Positions 14,784-21,061 of a stretch of DNA of 27,010 nt are shown in pieces. Under the pieces are notes generated by a model. The model was not told the DNA's origin, ran no database searches, and was given only the letters and a program-made list of their open reading frames with translations. Both the position numbers and the translations under genes were made by a program. The first letter of the stretch is position 1. Each line of letters starts with the position of its first letter. Origin of the DNA: a virus; IMG/VR virus record IMGVR_UViG_3300025646_000284, positions 1 to 27,010 of that record, one strand, 5' to 3'.

Positions 14784-14856
14784 GTGACAGTCTGACGGCT
14801 GTCCACCAAACTCGCCAGAGTGGGCTCATCCTTGGTATCTTGGCCATGTTGAGAGG
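14784..14856 (+). promoter_or_regulatory. Promoter cassette 2 (type 1)
   Basis: GTGACAG (14784-14790), N8, CTGTCCAC (14799-14806); poor -35 TCGCCA; 18-base spacer; -10 TATCTT (14836-14841); GAGAGG (14851-14856) before ATG 14867. Confidence 0.8.
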
Positions 14857-14866
14857 AATCACACCG

Positions 14867-15031
14867 ATGCGAATTGATGTTAAGTGCCACGCAGCTCCGT
14901 GGGAGAACACTACAACTGACATGGATCGTGCATACGATCTCGCATACGATTTGAGCGAAGAATACCAGTGTGATGTTGACCTTCGTTACAACGAAACTGG
15001 TATCATTTTCCAAACTGTTTCTAACTACTGA
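14867..15031 (+). CDS. Small hypothetical protein, 54 aa
   Basis: Unknown function. Start set by cassette 2's GAGAGG; the in-frame ATG at 14846 is in the untranslated leader. The sequence includes MRIDVKCHAAPWENTT and an acidic helix (MDRAYDLAYDLSEEYQCD). No domain recognised. Confidence 0.6.
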   Translation: MRIDVKCHAAPWENTTTDMDRAYDLAYDLSEEYQCDVDLRYNETGIIFQTVSNY

Positions 15032-15034
15032 ATC

Positions 15035-15241
15035 ATGCAATTCCAAGTTACTGAAATTGAGTTTGACTTTACTGATGATCTTGATGATGAGGCTTTGGAT
15101 GTAGAAACTCAAGATGAGATCTATGATGAGGTTTTAGGTACAATCTGGGAAGCAGATGATGAAGATGACCTCGTAGAAGAAATCACCTGTGCAACAGGTT
15201 GGTGCATCAAATCCCTCGATTATCGTCACATTCTTAACTGA
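15035..15241 (+). CDS. Very acidic small protein, 68 aa
   Basis: Roughly a third of residues are Asp or Glu (EFDFTDDLDDEALDVE, then WEADDEDDLVEE), followed by a short C-terminus with two Cys (TCATGWCIKS). Such highly acidic phage proteins often mimic DNA or bind basic host factors, but no specific family is recognisable. It follows three bases after the previous stop. Confidence 0.6.
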   Translation: MQFQVTEIEFDFTDDLDDEALDVETQDEIYDEVLGTIWEADDEDDLVEEITCATGWCIKSLDYRHILN

Positions 15242-15246
15242 AACTC

Positions 15247-15420
15247 ATGACCGACCTTCGTTATTCTACTGGTGAGGAACTTGAACAGTTCCTGTATGAG
15301 AAATGCAGGGAAGATCCTGACTTGCTTGCAACAATCATCAGTGAGTATGTGTGCTCTTTGAGTGATAGTAAACTGGAAGAACTTGAGGACTTTCTAACTA
15401 ACAACTTCGGAGATGATTGA
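15247..15420 (+). CDS. Small acidic protein, 57 aa
   Basis: Unknown function. Begins MTDLRYSTGEELEQFLYEK and continues as an acidic helix (SDSKLEELEDFL). It shares its final A with the ATG of the following membrane peptide (TGATG), so the two are coupled. Confidence 0.6.
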   Translation: MTDLRYSTGEELEQFLYEKCREDPDLLATIISEYVCSLSDSKLEELEDFLTNNFGDD

Positions 15421-15518
15421 TGACAATTCTAGTTGGTTATCTTGCGGCACTTGCCCTTGCATTATTAATCAATTACACTCTTTGTTCTGTTAATCCGAGA
15501 GACGATGATCCTAGCTAG
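15420..15518 (+). CDS. Hydrophobic 32-aa peptide, possible detached signal sequence
   Basis: A peptide with a continuous hydrophobic stretch (ILVGYLAALALALLINY) and a short acidic tail (NPRDDDPS). It overlaps the RlpA-like gene by 14 bases in another frame. RlpA proteins are normally exported or lipid-anchored, and the next gene lacks a proper signal peptide. This peptide may once have been, or may by frameshifting still be, that signal. Otherwise it is an independent single-helix membrane peptide. Confidence 0.5.
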   Translation: MTILVGYLAALALALLINYTLCSVNPRDDDPS

Positions 15519-15810
15519 TTTGATGTGCGGCATTGCTACATACTATGGAGTTGGTGACGGCTTTCATGGGCAAATCACAGCAAACGGGACTCGGTTTGAT
15601 GCTTATAATCTTACTGCAGCTCATCCTTATTTGCCTATGGGTACGAAGCTAAGAGTCACTAATCAAGACAACTTGAAACAGGTGATTGTAAAGGTTAATG
15701 ATCGCGGGCCATATAGTCATGCAGACATTGATCTTTCGTATGGAGCTTTCAAGAGAATTGCTCCACCATCTAAGGGTAACACAGTTGTTTGTTACCGTGT
15801 GATCGGTTAG
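15505..15810 (+). CDS. RlpA-like double-psi beta-barrel protein, 101 aa
   Basis: Recognisable RlpA-family core: GIATYYGVGDGFHG, ANGTRFDAYNLTAAHPYLPMG, LRVTN, VNDRGPYSHADIDLSYGAF. Bacterial RlpA proteins act in the periplasm on peptidoglycan, some as lytic transglycosylases on denuded glycan strands. A phage copy could help wall penetration or lysis. The protein is just the domain; only about eight residues (MILASLMC) precede it, so no convincing signal peptide is fused to it. The hydrophobic peptide overlapping upstream may replace it. No SPOR domain. Confidence 0.8.
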   Translation: MILASLMCGIATYYGVGDGFHGQITANGTRFDAYNLTAAHPYLPMGTKLRVTNQDNLKQVIVKVNDRGPYSHADIDLSYGAFKRIAPPSKGNTVVCYRVIG

Positions 15811-15992
15811 GTAGAACAATAGATTTTTGACTGATTTGATTGCAGAGAACGATCTAATCCCCTACTGGGGCAAAATTGCAGAAAAATCATTGTTTGCTCA
15901 AACTCAAATCCATTGCCACAACAGGGATCTCAAAGAAAGACACCCGAGACCCTTTGAAGGATGGTGTGATCAGAGACAAACCGAAGCCCCTT
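15811..15992 (+). other. Stretch without a convincing gene
   Basis: Two overlapping frames are open from TTG codons (15827 and 15876), but neither has a ribosome site or a plausible composition, and both run into cassette 3. The stretch ends with TGATCA near 15968 and AAGCCCC at 15985-15990, the upstream elements of the type-2 promoters. Confidence 0.45.
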
Positions 15993-16065
15993 GTGACAAT
16001 CCGCAGACTGGACACCAATTCAACCAAAGGTGGCTCTAAGGATGTATCTTGGCTATGTTGAGAGG
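15993..16065 (+). promoter_or_regulatory. Promoter cassette 3 (type 1, hybrid)
   Basis: GTGACAA (15993-15999), N8, CTGGACAC (16008-16015), -10 TATCTT (16045-16050) with the usual 29-base gap, and GAGAGG (16060-16065). Unlike other copies it is preceded by the TGATCA and AGCCCCTTG elements of type-2 promoters. Confidence 0.7.
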
Positions 16066-16072
16066 TTTCCAA

Positions 16073-16297
16073 ATGACTTTCGTTGACGCACTGATTGCAT
16101 CTGGTTATGTTTTCGATGATGAAAACTTTGACGAGTGTTATGTAAAACATGATCCCGATGAGTGTGTGTTTCACTGTTATCAACAACACGAAGAAGATGG
16201 TCTTTGGAATTATGTTAAGATGACAGATGGACTTTTCGATGTCATCACCGAAGTAACATTTGATCCTAACGTCAACACTATCAAGGAGGGTTTCTGA
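16073..16297 (+). CDS. Acidic hypothetical protein, 74 aa
   Basis: Unknown function. Start follows GAGAGG of cassette 3 by seven bases. Sequence features: an N-terminal hydrophobic helix (FVDALIASGYVF), then acidic and Cys/His residues (DECYVKHDPDECVFHCYQQH) that might bind a metal. Shares one base with the next start. Confidence 0.65.
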   Translation: MTFVDALIASGYVFDDENFDECYVKHDPDECVFHCYQQHEEDGLWNYVKMTDGLFDVITEVTFDPNVNTIKEGF

Positions 16298-16563
16298 TGT
16301 CTGATTACATGGTCAAGATGGGTGCAAAACCTGAAACTTACGAAGACCATTGTCATAAAACAATGGGTAACATGATGACGGTTATTCGTTACCTTATGAA
16401 GGGTGAGAATGATCGTGCAAAGATGTGGATGGAGGAGTTACTTCTTCCTGGACTTGAAGAAGTTTATAAACTCCAAGATCCTAAGTATGGTGTAAGTTCC
16501 TTCTCTATGTTGTACCGTGAAGGTGAGTTTGACTGGGATCTAATCTGTTCTTCTCCTCTCTGA
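16297..16563 (+). CDS. Hypothetical helical protein, 88 aa
   Basis: ATG 16297 has an AAGGAGG ribosome site at 16283-16289. Largely helical with Met-rich stretches (HKTMGNMMTVIRYLMKGEN, AKMWMEELLLPGLEEVYKL). No known domain or membrane segment. Confidence 0.65.
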   Translation: MSDYMVKMGAKPETYEDHCHKTMGNMMTVIRYLMKGENDRAKMWMEELLLPGLEEVYKLQDPKYGVSSFSMLYREGEFDWDLICSSPL

Positions 16564-16587
16564 AAAAGAATCACTCTACAATCTCAA

Positions 16588-16797
16588 ATGAACTACACTG
16601 ACATCACAAAGCTTGAGAATTGTCCTGAGTGTGGAACTAACTGGGTTGATGCACCAATCCCCGAAAAGTATTGGGAAAACTATTCTCCTCCATACTTCTA
16701 TTCTCGTGTGATTGGTGTTGAGCTTCTGCATGAAGATAGAATCAACCACTGGCTTTGTCCCGATTGCAAACATCAATTCCCACGAAATCATGGATGA
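16588..16797 (+). CDS. Zinc-ribbon protein, 69 aa
   Basis: Two CxxC knuckles, C12-P-E-C15 and C57-P-D-C60, make a likely zinc ribbon with a 41-residue insert (including YWENYSPPYFYSR). Small phage zinc ribbons usually bind nucleic acid or a host protein such as RNA polymerase; the target cannot be inferred. The stop overlaps the next ATG by 8 bases. Confidence 0.75.
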   Translation: MNYTDITKLENCPECGTNWVDAPIPEKYWENYSPPYFYSRVIGVELLHEDRINHWLCPDCKHQFPRNHG

Positions 16798-16945
16798 CAA
16801 AACTAAGTTCATTCTCGCACTAATGCAGATTGAAAACATCAGCAACCTCATGAAAGATAATGAGTATGAGCGTTATTTGGTGTCGCATCTTATCCCGTTG
16901 GAAGTAGAAATTAAACGACAGCTGACCAACCTAAACCGACTCTAA
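16790..16945 (+). CDS. Small helical protein, 51 aa
   Basis: Unknown function. ATG 16790 overlaps the zinc-ribbon stop. Helical and charged (DDKTKFILALMQIENISNLM, ending EVEIKRQLTNLNRL). It is followed directly by a late-promoter-like sequence. Confidence 0.55.
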   Translation: MDDKTKFILALMQIENISNLMKDNEYERYLVSHLIPLEVEIKRQLTNLNRL

Positions 16946-16953
16946 TCTAAATA
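16946..16953 (+). promoter_or_regulatory. T4-type late promoter-like octamer TCTAAATA
   Basis: TCTAAATA followed by CTTAAAAAA resembles the T4 late promoter TATAAATA, used by a gp55-type sigma factor. It lies 21 bases before ATG 16974. The same pattern with CATAAATACTTTTTTAA occurs at 25948. Confidence 0.6.
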
Positions 16954-16973
16954 CTTAAAAAATTAGATTAGAC

Positions 16974-17531
16974 ATGAAAACTTTTAAGCAATTTTTGCAT
17001 GAAGCTACTCTCAATAAAATGATTAGAAACACGAGAGAAAGAGACACCGCAATGGTATCTCGTGATCGTGGATCTCAGTCAGAAAAAGAGAATCGTAGTG
17101 AAAGAAAATCGCTTGAAAAGAAACTCAGAAGAAAGGGTGTTGGATTCAGCAAAGTCGTTGGATCTTATGATGAAAAGGGTGAAGGAAAGCCCGAGACCGA
17201 AGTTTCATACCAACTCACAAGGAATCCGAAGAAACAATCTCGGAAAGGCTTTGAGAGAATGGTAAAGAACATCGGCAAAAAGAAGGGCCCATCTGGTGAA
17301 GCACAACATAGTGTCATTACCCAAAGAAAAGGTAAAGAAGCTAAACTTCATCCTACATCAGAAAAAGGAGATTCCTTCAAGATCGGTAAAGCCAAAGCGG
17401 GTAACAATCCAGATCAATCTATTGGACAAACTACCGCAGGTAAGGTAAGATCAGGTAAGAAGCCAAGTTCTAAACAAACTCAAACAAAACACAAACAAAA
17501 CAGAGCATTTCACTATTCTTCCGATGACTAA
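16974..17531 (+). CDS. Basic hydrophilic protein, probably late, 185 aa
   Basis: The MKTFKQFLHEA start is typical of many late proteins in T4-like cyanophages. The rest is extremely basic and hydrophilic, almost without hydrophobic core: RERDTAMVSRDRGSQSEKENR, KSLEKKLRRKGVGFS, RNPKKQSRKGFERMVKNIGKK, with a Lys/Ser/Gln-rich tail. It probably binds DNA or is an internal or scaffold-type virion protein, but there is no specific match. It has its own late promoter inside an otherwise early-type region. Confidence 0.7.
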   Translation: MKTFKQFLHEATLNKMIRNTRERDTAMVSRDRGSQSEKENRSERKSLEKKLRRKGVGFSKVVGSYDEKGEGKPETEVSYQLTRNPKKQSRKGFERMVKNIGKKKGPSGEAQHSVITQRKGKEAKLHPTSEKGDSFKIGKAKAGNNPDQSIGQTTAGKVRSGKKPSSKQTQTKHKQNRAFHYSSDD

Positions 17532-17700
17532 AGCATTCCCCTACGAACATTTTGTAGAAGAATCCACCAAAGTTGTGTGGGTCAACTATAACGGAAACGG
17601 CCAATTGGGTCGGTATGGTGTTCCTCATCTGGTCAACAAGTTCTATCCAGGCTATACCTATAAGTTCTGTTCCAAAGAGCAATTAAAGGAACTGGTGTGA
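17524..17700 (+). CDS. Small hypothetical protein, 58 aa
   Basis: Unknown function. ATG 17524 overlaps the preceding stop. Contains a beta-rich motif STKVVWVNYNGNGQLGRYG and a basic C-terminus (YKFCSKEQLKEL). Its TGA is part of the GTGACAG of promoter cassette 4. Confidence 0.6.
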   Translation: MTKAFPYEHFVEESTKVVWVNYNGNGQLGRYGVPHLVNKFYPGYTYKFCSKEQLKELV

Positions 17701-17768
17701 CAGTCCTACGGCTGTCCACTAAATCCGCCGAGGGGCCTGTGGCATGGTATCTTGGCTATGTTGAGAGG
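17697..17768 (+). promoter_or_regulatory. Promoter cassette 4 (type 1)
   Basis: GTGACAG (17697-17703), N8, CTGTCCAC (17712-17719), TAAAT, CCGCCG, 17 bases, TATCTT (17748-17753), GAGAGG (17763-17768). Drives 17777 onward. Confidence 0.8.
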
Positions 17769-17776
17769 TTTCCCCG

Positions 17777-17974
17777 ATGGTCTTCCACTACACAGCTGGT
17801 CACGGTAAGCAAGGCACTCTGACTCTTGTGCCTAGCATGTCTCTGACCAATCCTACCTACATTGCTGTTGCTGAAGTTGATGGCTGCACGATGGAGGTGT
17901 CCAATCCTCGGCCTCTGGATGAAGCTCTCGCCTGGGCTCGTCAGTATTGTGGTTCCTTCTGTCTCCTTCCCTGA
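17777..17974 (+). CDS. Small hypothetical protein, 65 aa
   Basis: Unknown function. ATG lies eight bases after GAGAGG of cassette 4. Beta-rich (GKQGTLTLVPSMSL, TYIAVAEVDGCTMEV) followed by one helix (DEALAWARQYCG) in the style of small phage proteins. No membrane segment. Confidence 0.65.
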   Translation: MVFHYTAGHGKQGTLTLVPSMSLTNPTYIAVAEVDGCTMEVSNPRPLDEALAWARQYCGSFCLLP

Positions 17975-17983
17975 GTTAATCAA

Positions 17984-18265
17984 ATGAGCAACTTTATCTG
18001 CGTTCAATTCGGTCACTCTAACACTTCTGACCAATGGTATAATGTTCCTACTGCACATTCCACTGCAAGAGCTGCAGAAAGGTACGGGCTTGATACTATG
18101 TGCATCGCAGGCCAATTTGGTTTCGTTGTTGTTGAAGTCCGAGACGATGAAGATGATTGGGACTTGCTAGAACATCGCTCAATGTTGCCCCCTAAAGGTT
18201 GGTGGGTTGGATGTTACAAAGGTCAAGTTGCTGTTAAGAAAATCCCTCAAAACGCACTGGTTTGA
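17984..18265 (+). CDS. MSNFICVQFG-type protein, paralogue of 18773, 93 aa
   Basis: Unknown function but clearly duplicated. It matches the protein at 18773 through MS(N/K)FIC(V/I), a central RAAERYG or RSAERWG, and CIAGQFGFVVVE or PIAGCFGFVIIE, followed by D/E and W residues. The two genes occupy the same relative place in two consecutive operons. Shares its last base with the next ATG. Confidence 0.7.
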   Translation: MSNFICVQFGHSNTSDQWYNVPTAHSTARAAERYGLDTMCIAGQFGFVVVEVRDDEDDWDLLEHRSMLPPKGWWVGCYKGQVAVKKIPQNALV

Positions 18266-18465
18266 TGAACTACCAAATTGATGATCGCCTCATCCGAATT
18301 ATTGACAGTCTCACACATGCTGTCAATGTTTGCTATGCGGTTGATGAGAGCTTAGATGACTACGAAAAGACCTACCCATTTGCTACTGGGTATTCCAGAT
18401 CTGCAATGGATGGTGCTATTGATGAGTTGAGTCGTATTGTATCTGAACTCCGCAAAGATCGTTGA
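18265..18465 (+). CDS. Small hypothetical protein, 66 aa
   Basis: Unknown function; it holds the same position after the MSNFIC-type gene as the 19054 protein does in the next operon, and both contain I-x-x-(L/F)-x-H-A-V-(N/D)-C/V near the N-terminus, so they may be diverged copies. An inverted repeat ATTGACAG-N11-CTGTCAAT lies inside the coding sequence near 18301-18327. Confidence 0.6.
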   Translation: MNYQIDDRLIRIIDSLTHAVNVCYAVDESLDDYEKTYPFATGYSRSAMDGAIDELSRIVSELRKDR

Positions 18466-18470
18466 CAATC

Positions 18471-18716
18471 ATGTACGAAACTCTTGAACAATTCCATTCT
18501 TATGTCCTCAGTTTCTACGGGGAGAATGGTATCTATGACATGCAAGCTACTGAAGACATGGTGATTGAAGCTACGCAGAAGTACATTACCTCTGGTGCAG
18601 ACTTCTGCGGTGATAGTTTTGATCGGGAGCATGTTCGTGACATTATGCTTAACGATTATGGGCTAAAGATGCCCCCAGTAAAGAGAAATTGTGACAGTCT
18701 TCGGGCTGTCCACTAA
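18471..18716 (+). CDS. Hypothetical protein ending inside promoter cassette 5, 81 aa
   Basis: Unknown function. I chose ATG 18471 over TTG 18462. Helical with LEQFHSYVLSFYGENG and MVIEATQKYITSG. The last nine residues (NCDSLRAVH) are encoded by the palindrome of cassette 5, and its TAA is the TAA of CCACTAAA, so the native C-terminus has apparently been replaced by the inserted cassette. Confidence 0.65.
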   Translation: MYETLEQFHSYVLSFYGENGIYDMQATEDMVIEATQKYITSGADFCGDSFDREHVRDIMLNDYGLKMPPVKRNCDSLRAVH

Positions 18717-18760
18717 ATCCGCCGATCGCAGCCAGGTTTGGTATCTTAGCCATGTTGAGA
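18691..18760 (+). promoter_or_regulatory. Promoter cassette 5 (type 1)
   Basis: GTGACAG (18691-18697), N8, CTGTCCAC (18706-18713), CCGCCG, 17 bases, TATCTT (18742-18747). The ribosome site is degenerate here (TTGAGACA instead of TTGAGAGG). Confidence 0.75.
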
Positions 18761-18772
18761 CAAACAACCGCA

Positions 18773-19051
18773 ATGAGCAAGTTTATCTGCATCACATTTG
18801 GCCCTCGCAATGATGAGCCTAACATGTTCTGGAATGAGCGTACTTGGTGGGACACGCAACGCTCAGCTGAACGATGGGGCACTCAATCTCTCCCCATCGC
18901 AGGATGTTTCGGTTTCGTTATCATTGAAGAGGGTGAAGATTGGTGGGATGTTGTTGATGAACTGGGAGCACCTGCAAACGCAGTGAGCATCTCTTGTGAT
19001 CGGCTTGGTACTTTTAGTGTTCAACCTGCACCTCAACTTCAACTGGTTTGA
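18773..19051 (+). CDS. MSKFICITFG-type protein, paralogue of 17984, 92 aa
   Basis: Second copy of the duplicated family (see 17984). Trp-rich insert (NMFWNERTWWDTQRSAERWG) and an acidic Trp segment (EEGEDWWDVVDE). Function unknown. The start at 18773 is downstream of cassette 5, in phase with the copy-1 start. Confidence 0.7.
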   Translation: MSKFICITFGPRNDEPNMFWNERTWWDTQRSAERWGTQSLPIAGCFGFVIIEEGEDWWDVVDELGAPANAVSISCDRLGTFSVQPAPQLQLV

Positions 19052-19053
19052 TT

Positions 19054-19248
19054 ATGACTACTGGTTACACTCTGAACCGAGTTGAGTTCACAAAGGACGA
19101 GGAAACTTGCATCCTTAAGTTTCTTCGACACGCTGTAGATTGTGGGTATCCGAGTGCCAATGAGCCATGGTACGATACGATTAACTCAATCTTCCGCAAG
19201 TATTACAACAGCGACATCAAAGAAGCTCAACCTTTCCAAACTCTCTGA
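19054..19248 (+). CDS. Small hypothetical protein, 64 aa
   Basis: Unknown function, likely diverged counterpart of the 18265 gene. ATG 19054 follows the previous stop by two bases; TTG 19048 is in frame. Mixed charged helix (FTKDEETCILKFLRHAVDCG). Confidence 0.6.
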   Translation: MTTGYTLNRVEFTKDEETCILKFLRHAVDCGYPSANEPWYDTINSIFRKYYNSDIKEAQPFQTL

Positions 19249-19255
19249 AACGATC

Positions 19256-19411
19256 ATGGTTCTGCACTTTTACGAAGGCCAATCCTACTCCTGGGAATAC
19301 TCCAACCGAAGCTATGATGATAGCGGATGTTGGGAAGATTACCTGTCTGCCGATGAGTACGAAGATGCTCTAGATCGTAAGCGATTTGAGCAATCAAATC
19401 GGGACTGGTAG
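19256..19411 (+). CDS. Small acidic aromatic protein, 51 aa
   Basis: Unknown function. ATG 19256 is seven bases after the previous stop. Rich in Tyr, Ser, Asp and Glu (SYSWEYSNRSYDDSGCWED, YLSADEYEDALDRKRF). It ends at TAG just before cassette 6. Confidence 0.55.
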   Translation: MVLHFYEGQSYSWEYSNRSYDDSGCWEDYLSADEYEDALDRKRFEQSNRDW

Positions 19412-19481
19412 GCCAATTCACTGGCTGCACACTAAATCCGCCAAGTGCGGCCAGTCTTGGTATCTTAGCCATGTTGAGAGG
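19410..19481 (+). promoter_or_regulatory. Promoter cassette 6 (type 1)
   Basis: Left half-site degenerate (AGGCCAA at 19410-19416), right half CTGCACAC (19425-19432), CCGCCA, 17 bases, TATCTT (19461-19466), GAGAGG (19476-19481). Confidence 0.7.
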
Positions 19482-19492
19482 AATCCACCCCA

Positions 19493-19660
19493 ATGTTCAA
19501 CGAAATCGCTGACCTTCCCGCTGAAATCTTTGAGATCTCCGATGCTGACCGCGAGGAAATGGCAAAAGTATTTGCTATGTCCGAGTGTGAATATGATCAG
19601 TATTGGAATGAAGAAGAAGAGGAAGAGCCTGGTTGGGATCTGTATGGTTTCTCCGACTGA
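19493..19660 (+). CDS. Small acidic protein, 55 aa
   Basis: Unknown function. Start placed after cassette 6's GAGAGG. Begins MFNEIADLPAEIFEISDADR and contains a run of Glu (YWNEEEEEEPGWDLYG). No domain recognised. Confidence 0.65.
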   Translation: MFNEIADLPAEIFEISDADREEMAKVFAMSECEYDQYWNEEEEEEPGWDLYGFSD

Positions 19661-19703
19661 TTAGTTCCGCTTTTTCTGCATTAAAACCTCCGCATTTCCT
19701 ACA

Positions 19704-19901
19704 ATGAACAACGACAATCTCGAACTGTTGATTGCTGATTGCTTTGAGTACATTTATGACCACGATGCCAAAGCTGGTGCGTATTGGTGCAATCAACTGT
19801 TCACCAAACAAGGTGACATCAAACGCCACATGATTAACGAGGCAACTCTACAACGTCTCGAAAGTGTTGCTGCTGATCTCTACGATTATCAGGAGGCTTG
19901 A
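19704..19901 (+). CDS. Small helical protein, 65 aa
   Basis: Unknown function. An acidic helix (NDNLELLIADCFEYIYDHDAK) is followed by GAYWCNQLFTKQGD and a second helix (EATLQRLESVAADLYDYQ). AGGAGG at its end (19891-19896) serves the next gene. Confidence 0.6.
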   Translation: MNNDNLELLIADCFEYIYDHDAKAGAYWCNQLFTKQGDIKRHMINEATLQRLESVAADLYDYQEA

Positions 19902-19902
19902 G

Positions 19903-20100
19903 ATGTTGACGAATGATGATTGGATTGAAGGCTTCAAACTCTTTTTGTTCATTTCTTTTGTCATTGGTGTTCTGATTCTTTATGCTCACGGCATGAAAGT
20001 TGAACACCAAAATTGTATTCAACACGGCGGCCAATGGGTACATGGAATTGGCTCAGATGGCGGTGTTGAGTATTACTGCATTGAACCAACTGGCTACTGA
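19903..20100 (+). CDS. Single-helix membrane protein, 65 aa
   Basis: ATG 19903 has AGGAGG seven bases upstream. Residues 10-28 (GFKLFLFISFVIGVLILYA) are a transmembrane helix. The C-terminal ~35 residues contain two Cys (NCIQHGG, YYCIEPTGY) and would lie in the periplasm or cytoplasm, possibly disulfide linked. Function unknown. Confidence 0.7.
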   Translation: MLTNDDWIEGFKLFLFISFVIGVLILYAHGMKVEHQNCIQHGGQWVHGIGSDGGVEYYCIEPTGY

Positions 20101-20131
20101 AACTAACACACAAACCACACACATTAAAACC

Positions 20132-20458
20132 ATGCAAATGACCAAATCTTTTCCTCCTGCTGATGACCTGATTGCAAAGCTGCAGGAGATTGACTATCCC
20201 AAACAACTGAATAGCTTCATGGACAAAGTTGATACGATCGTGGTGTGGATTGCCGCAATCGTTACTGTTCTCTGGGAAAAGTTCCAAACTATGAAGATCA
20301 CAACTCCCGACAAGATCTCACAACTCTTCTACTTTAACATTAACATGCGTGCTACTCAAGGTGATGAGATTGTGGGTCTGAGTGTAGGAAATCGTTACAT
20401 CGGTTTGTATAACGATTCCCTGAACTGGGGTGTTCTCGACGAGAACGGCTGCCTCTGA
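20132..20458 (+). CDS. Membrane-anchored protein, 108 aa
   Basis: Start at ATG 20132 (MQMTKSFPPADDL); sequence before that in the same frame is upstream gene in another phase. One hydrophobic helix at residues 34-48 (DTIVVWIAAIVTVLW) separates a charged N-terminus from a soluble C-terminal domain (QLFYFNINMRATQGDEIVG, then YNDSLNWGVLDENG). Function unknown. Confidence 0.65.
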   Translation: MQMTKSFPPADDLIAKLQEIDYPKQLNSFMDKVDTIVVWIAAIVTVLWEKFQTMKITTPDKISQLFYFNINMRATQGDEIVGLSVGNRYIGLYNDSLNWGVLDENGCL

Positions 20459-20632
20459 TAAGAGCAAACAACTAATTTCCTGCAATTCTGGCTGCATGGG
20501 CTGTCCTAGACTACCTTGCGGCCAGAATCAACGCTTTATCCGGTTTTCAGTTCTGTGGTGGCAATGAGTCTCACCGCTTCCAACTTGCGACTGCCTGGGG
20601 GCTGGTCGGATCCTACCAAACCTGGCGACCGT
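20459..20632 (+). other. Intergenic stretch with cassette remnants
   Basis: No convincing gene. TTCTGGCTGCATGG and GGGCTGTCC near 20485-20507 resemble the right half-site of the promoter cassettes, suggesting an older, decayed copy just before intact cassette 7. Confidence 0.4.
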
Positions 20633-20704
20633 GTGACAATCCGACGGCTGCACACTAAACCCGCCAAGGGGGCCCTGGCTTTGGTATCTTGGCCACATGG
20701 GAGG
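20633..20704 (+). promoter_or_regulatory. Promoter cassette 7 (type 1)
   Basis: GTGACAA (20633-20639), N8, CTGCACAC (20648-20655), CCGCCA, 18 bases, TATCTT (20685-20690), then CCACATGGGAGG. The GGGAGG (20699-20704) can pair with CCTCCC (20713-20718), hiding this ribosome site in a 6-bp hairpin. Confidence 0.7.
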
Positions 20705-20740
20705 AAATGAGACCTCCCGCAAACAATCGCTACTCAAACC

Positions 20741-21061
20741 ATGCGTAAGATCGAACGTCAAATGAACACCGCGATTGCCGAAGGTAAGAGCGAGTGGAAA
20801 CTGGACAATACTCGTGTGGTGACTGTTAATGAAGTCGCACATGTGTTCCTGCATGATAACAAGATTGCCGAGGTTGGTGAGGGTTTCATTGTACTGATGG
20901 ATGGCGGTTGGCAATCCAACACTACCAAAAGCCGTCTGAATGCTATTCTCGAAGGTAACGGATTGCCTGGTGAGCGTGTGTTTCAAAAGAACCACGTTTG
21001 GCAACTCCGTATGTCTGACGGAACTGTGATTCCCTTCTTCTCTGGTATGCGTCTGAACTGA
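20741..21061 (+). CDS. Hypothetical protein, 106 aa
   Basis: Unknown function. ATG 20741 has no ribosome site of its own; a 13-codon upstream frame (ATG 20707 to TAA 20748) overlaps it as ATGCGTAA and could couple its translation. Basic N-terminus (MRKIERQMNTAIAEGKSEW), beta-rich centre (RVVTVNEVAHVFLHDNKIAE) and FIVLMDGGWQSNTTK, typical of a small mixed fold. Shares its last base with the next ATG. Confidence 0.7.
   Translation: MRKIERQMNTAIAEGKSEWKLDNTRVVTVNEVAHVFLHDNKIAEVGEGFIVLMDGGWQSNTTKSRLNAILEGNGLPGERVFQKNHVWQLRMSDGTVIPFFSGMRLN

Noticed and set aside
15827-16061. Two overlapping frames from TTG codons
   Set aside because: Neither has a ribosome site and both read through promoter cassette 3.
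18262-18330. Inverted repeat ATTGACAG-N11-CTGTCAAT as another operator
   Set aside because: It is inside a coding sequence, the spacing is 11 not 8, and no promoter follows; kept only as a note.
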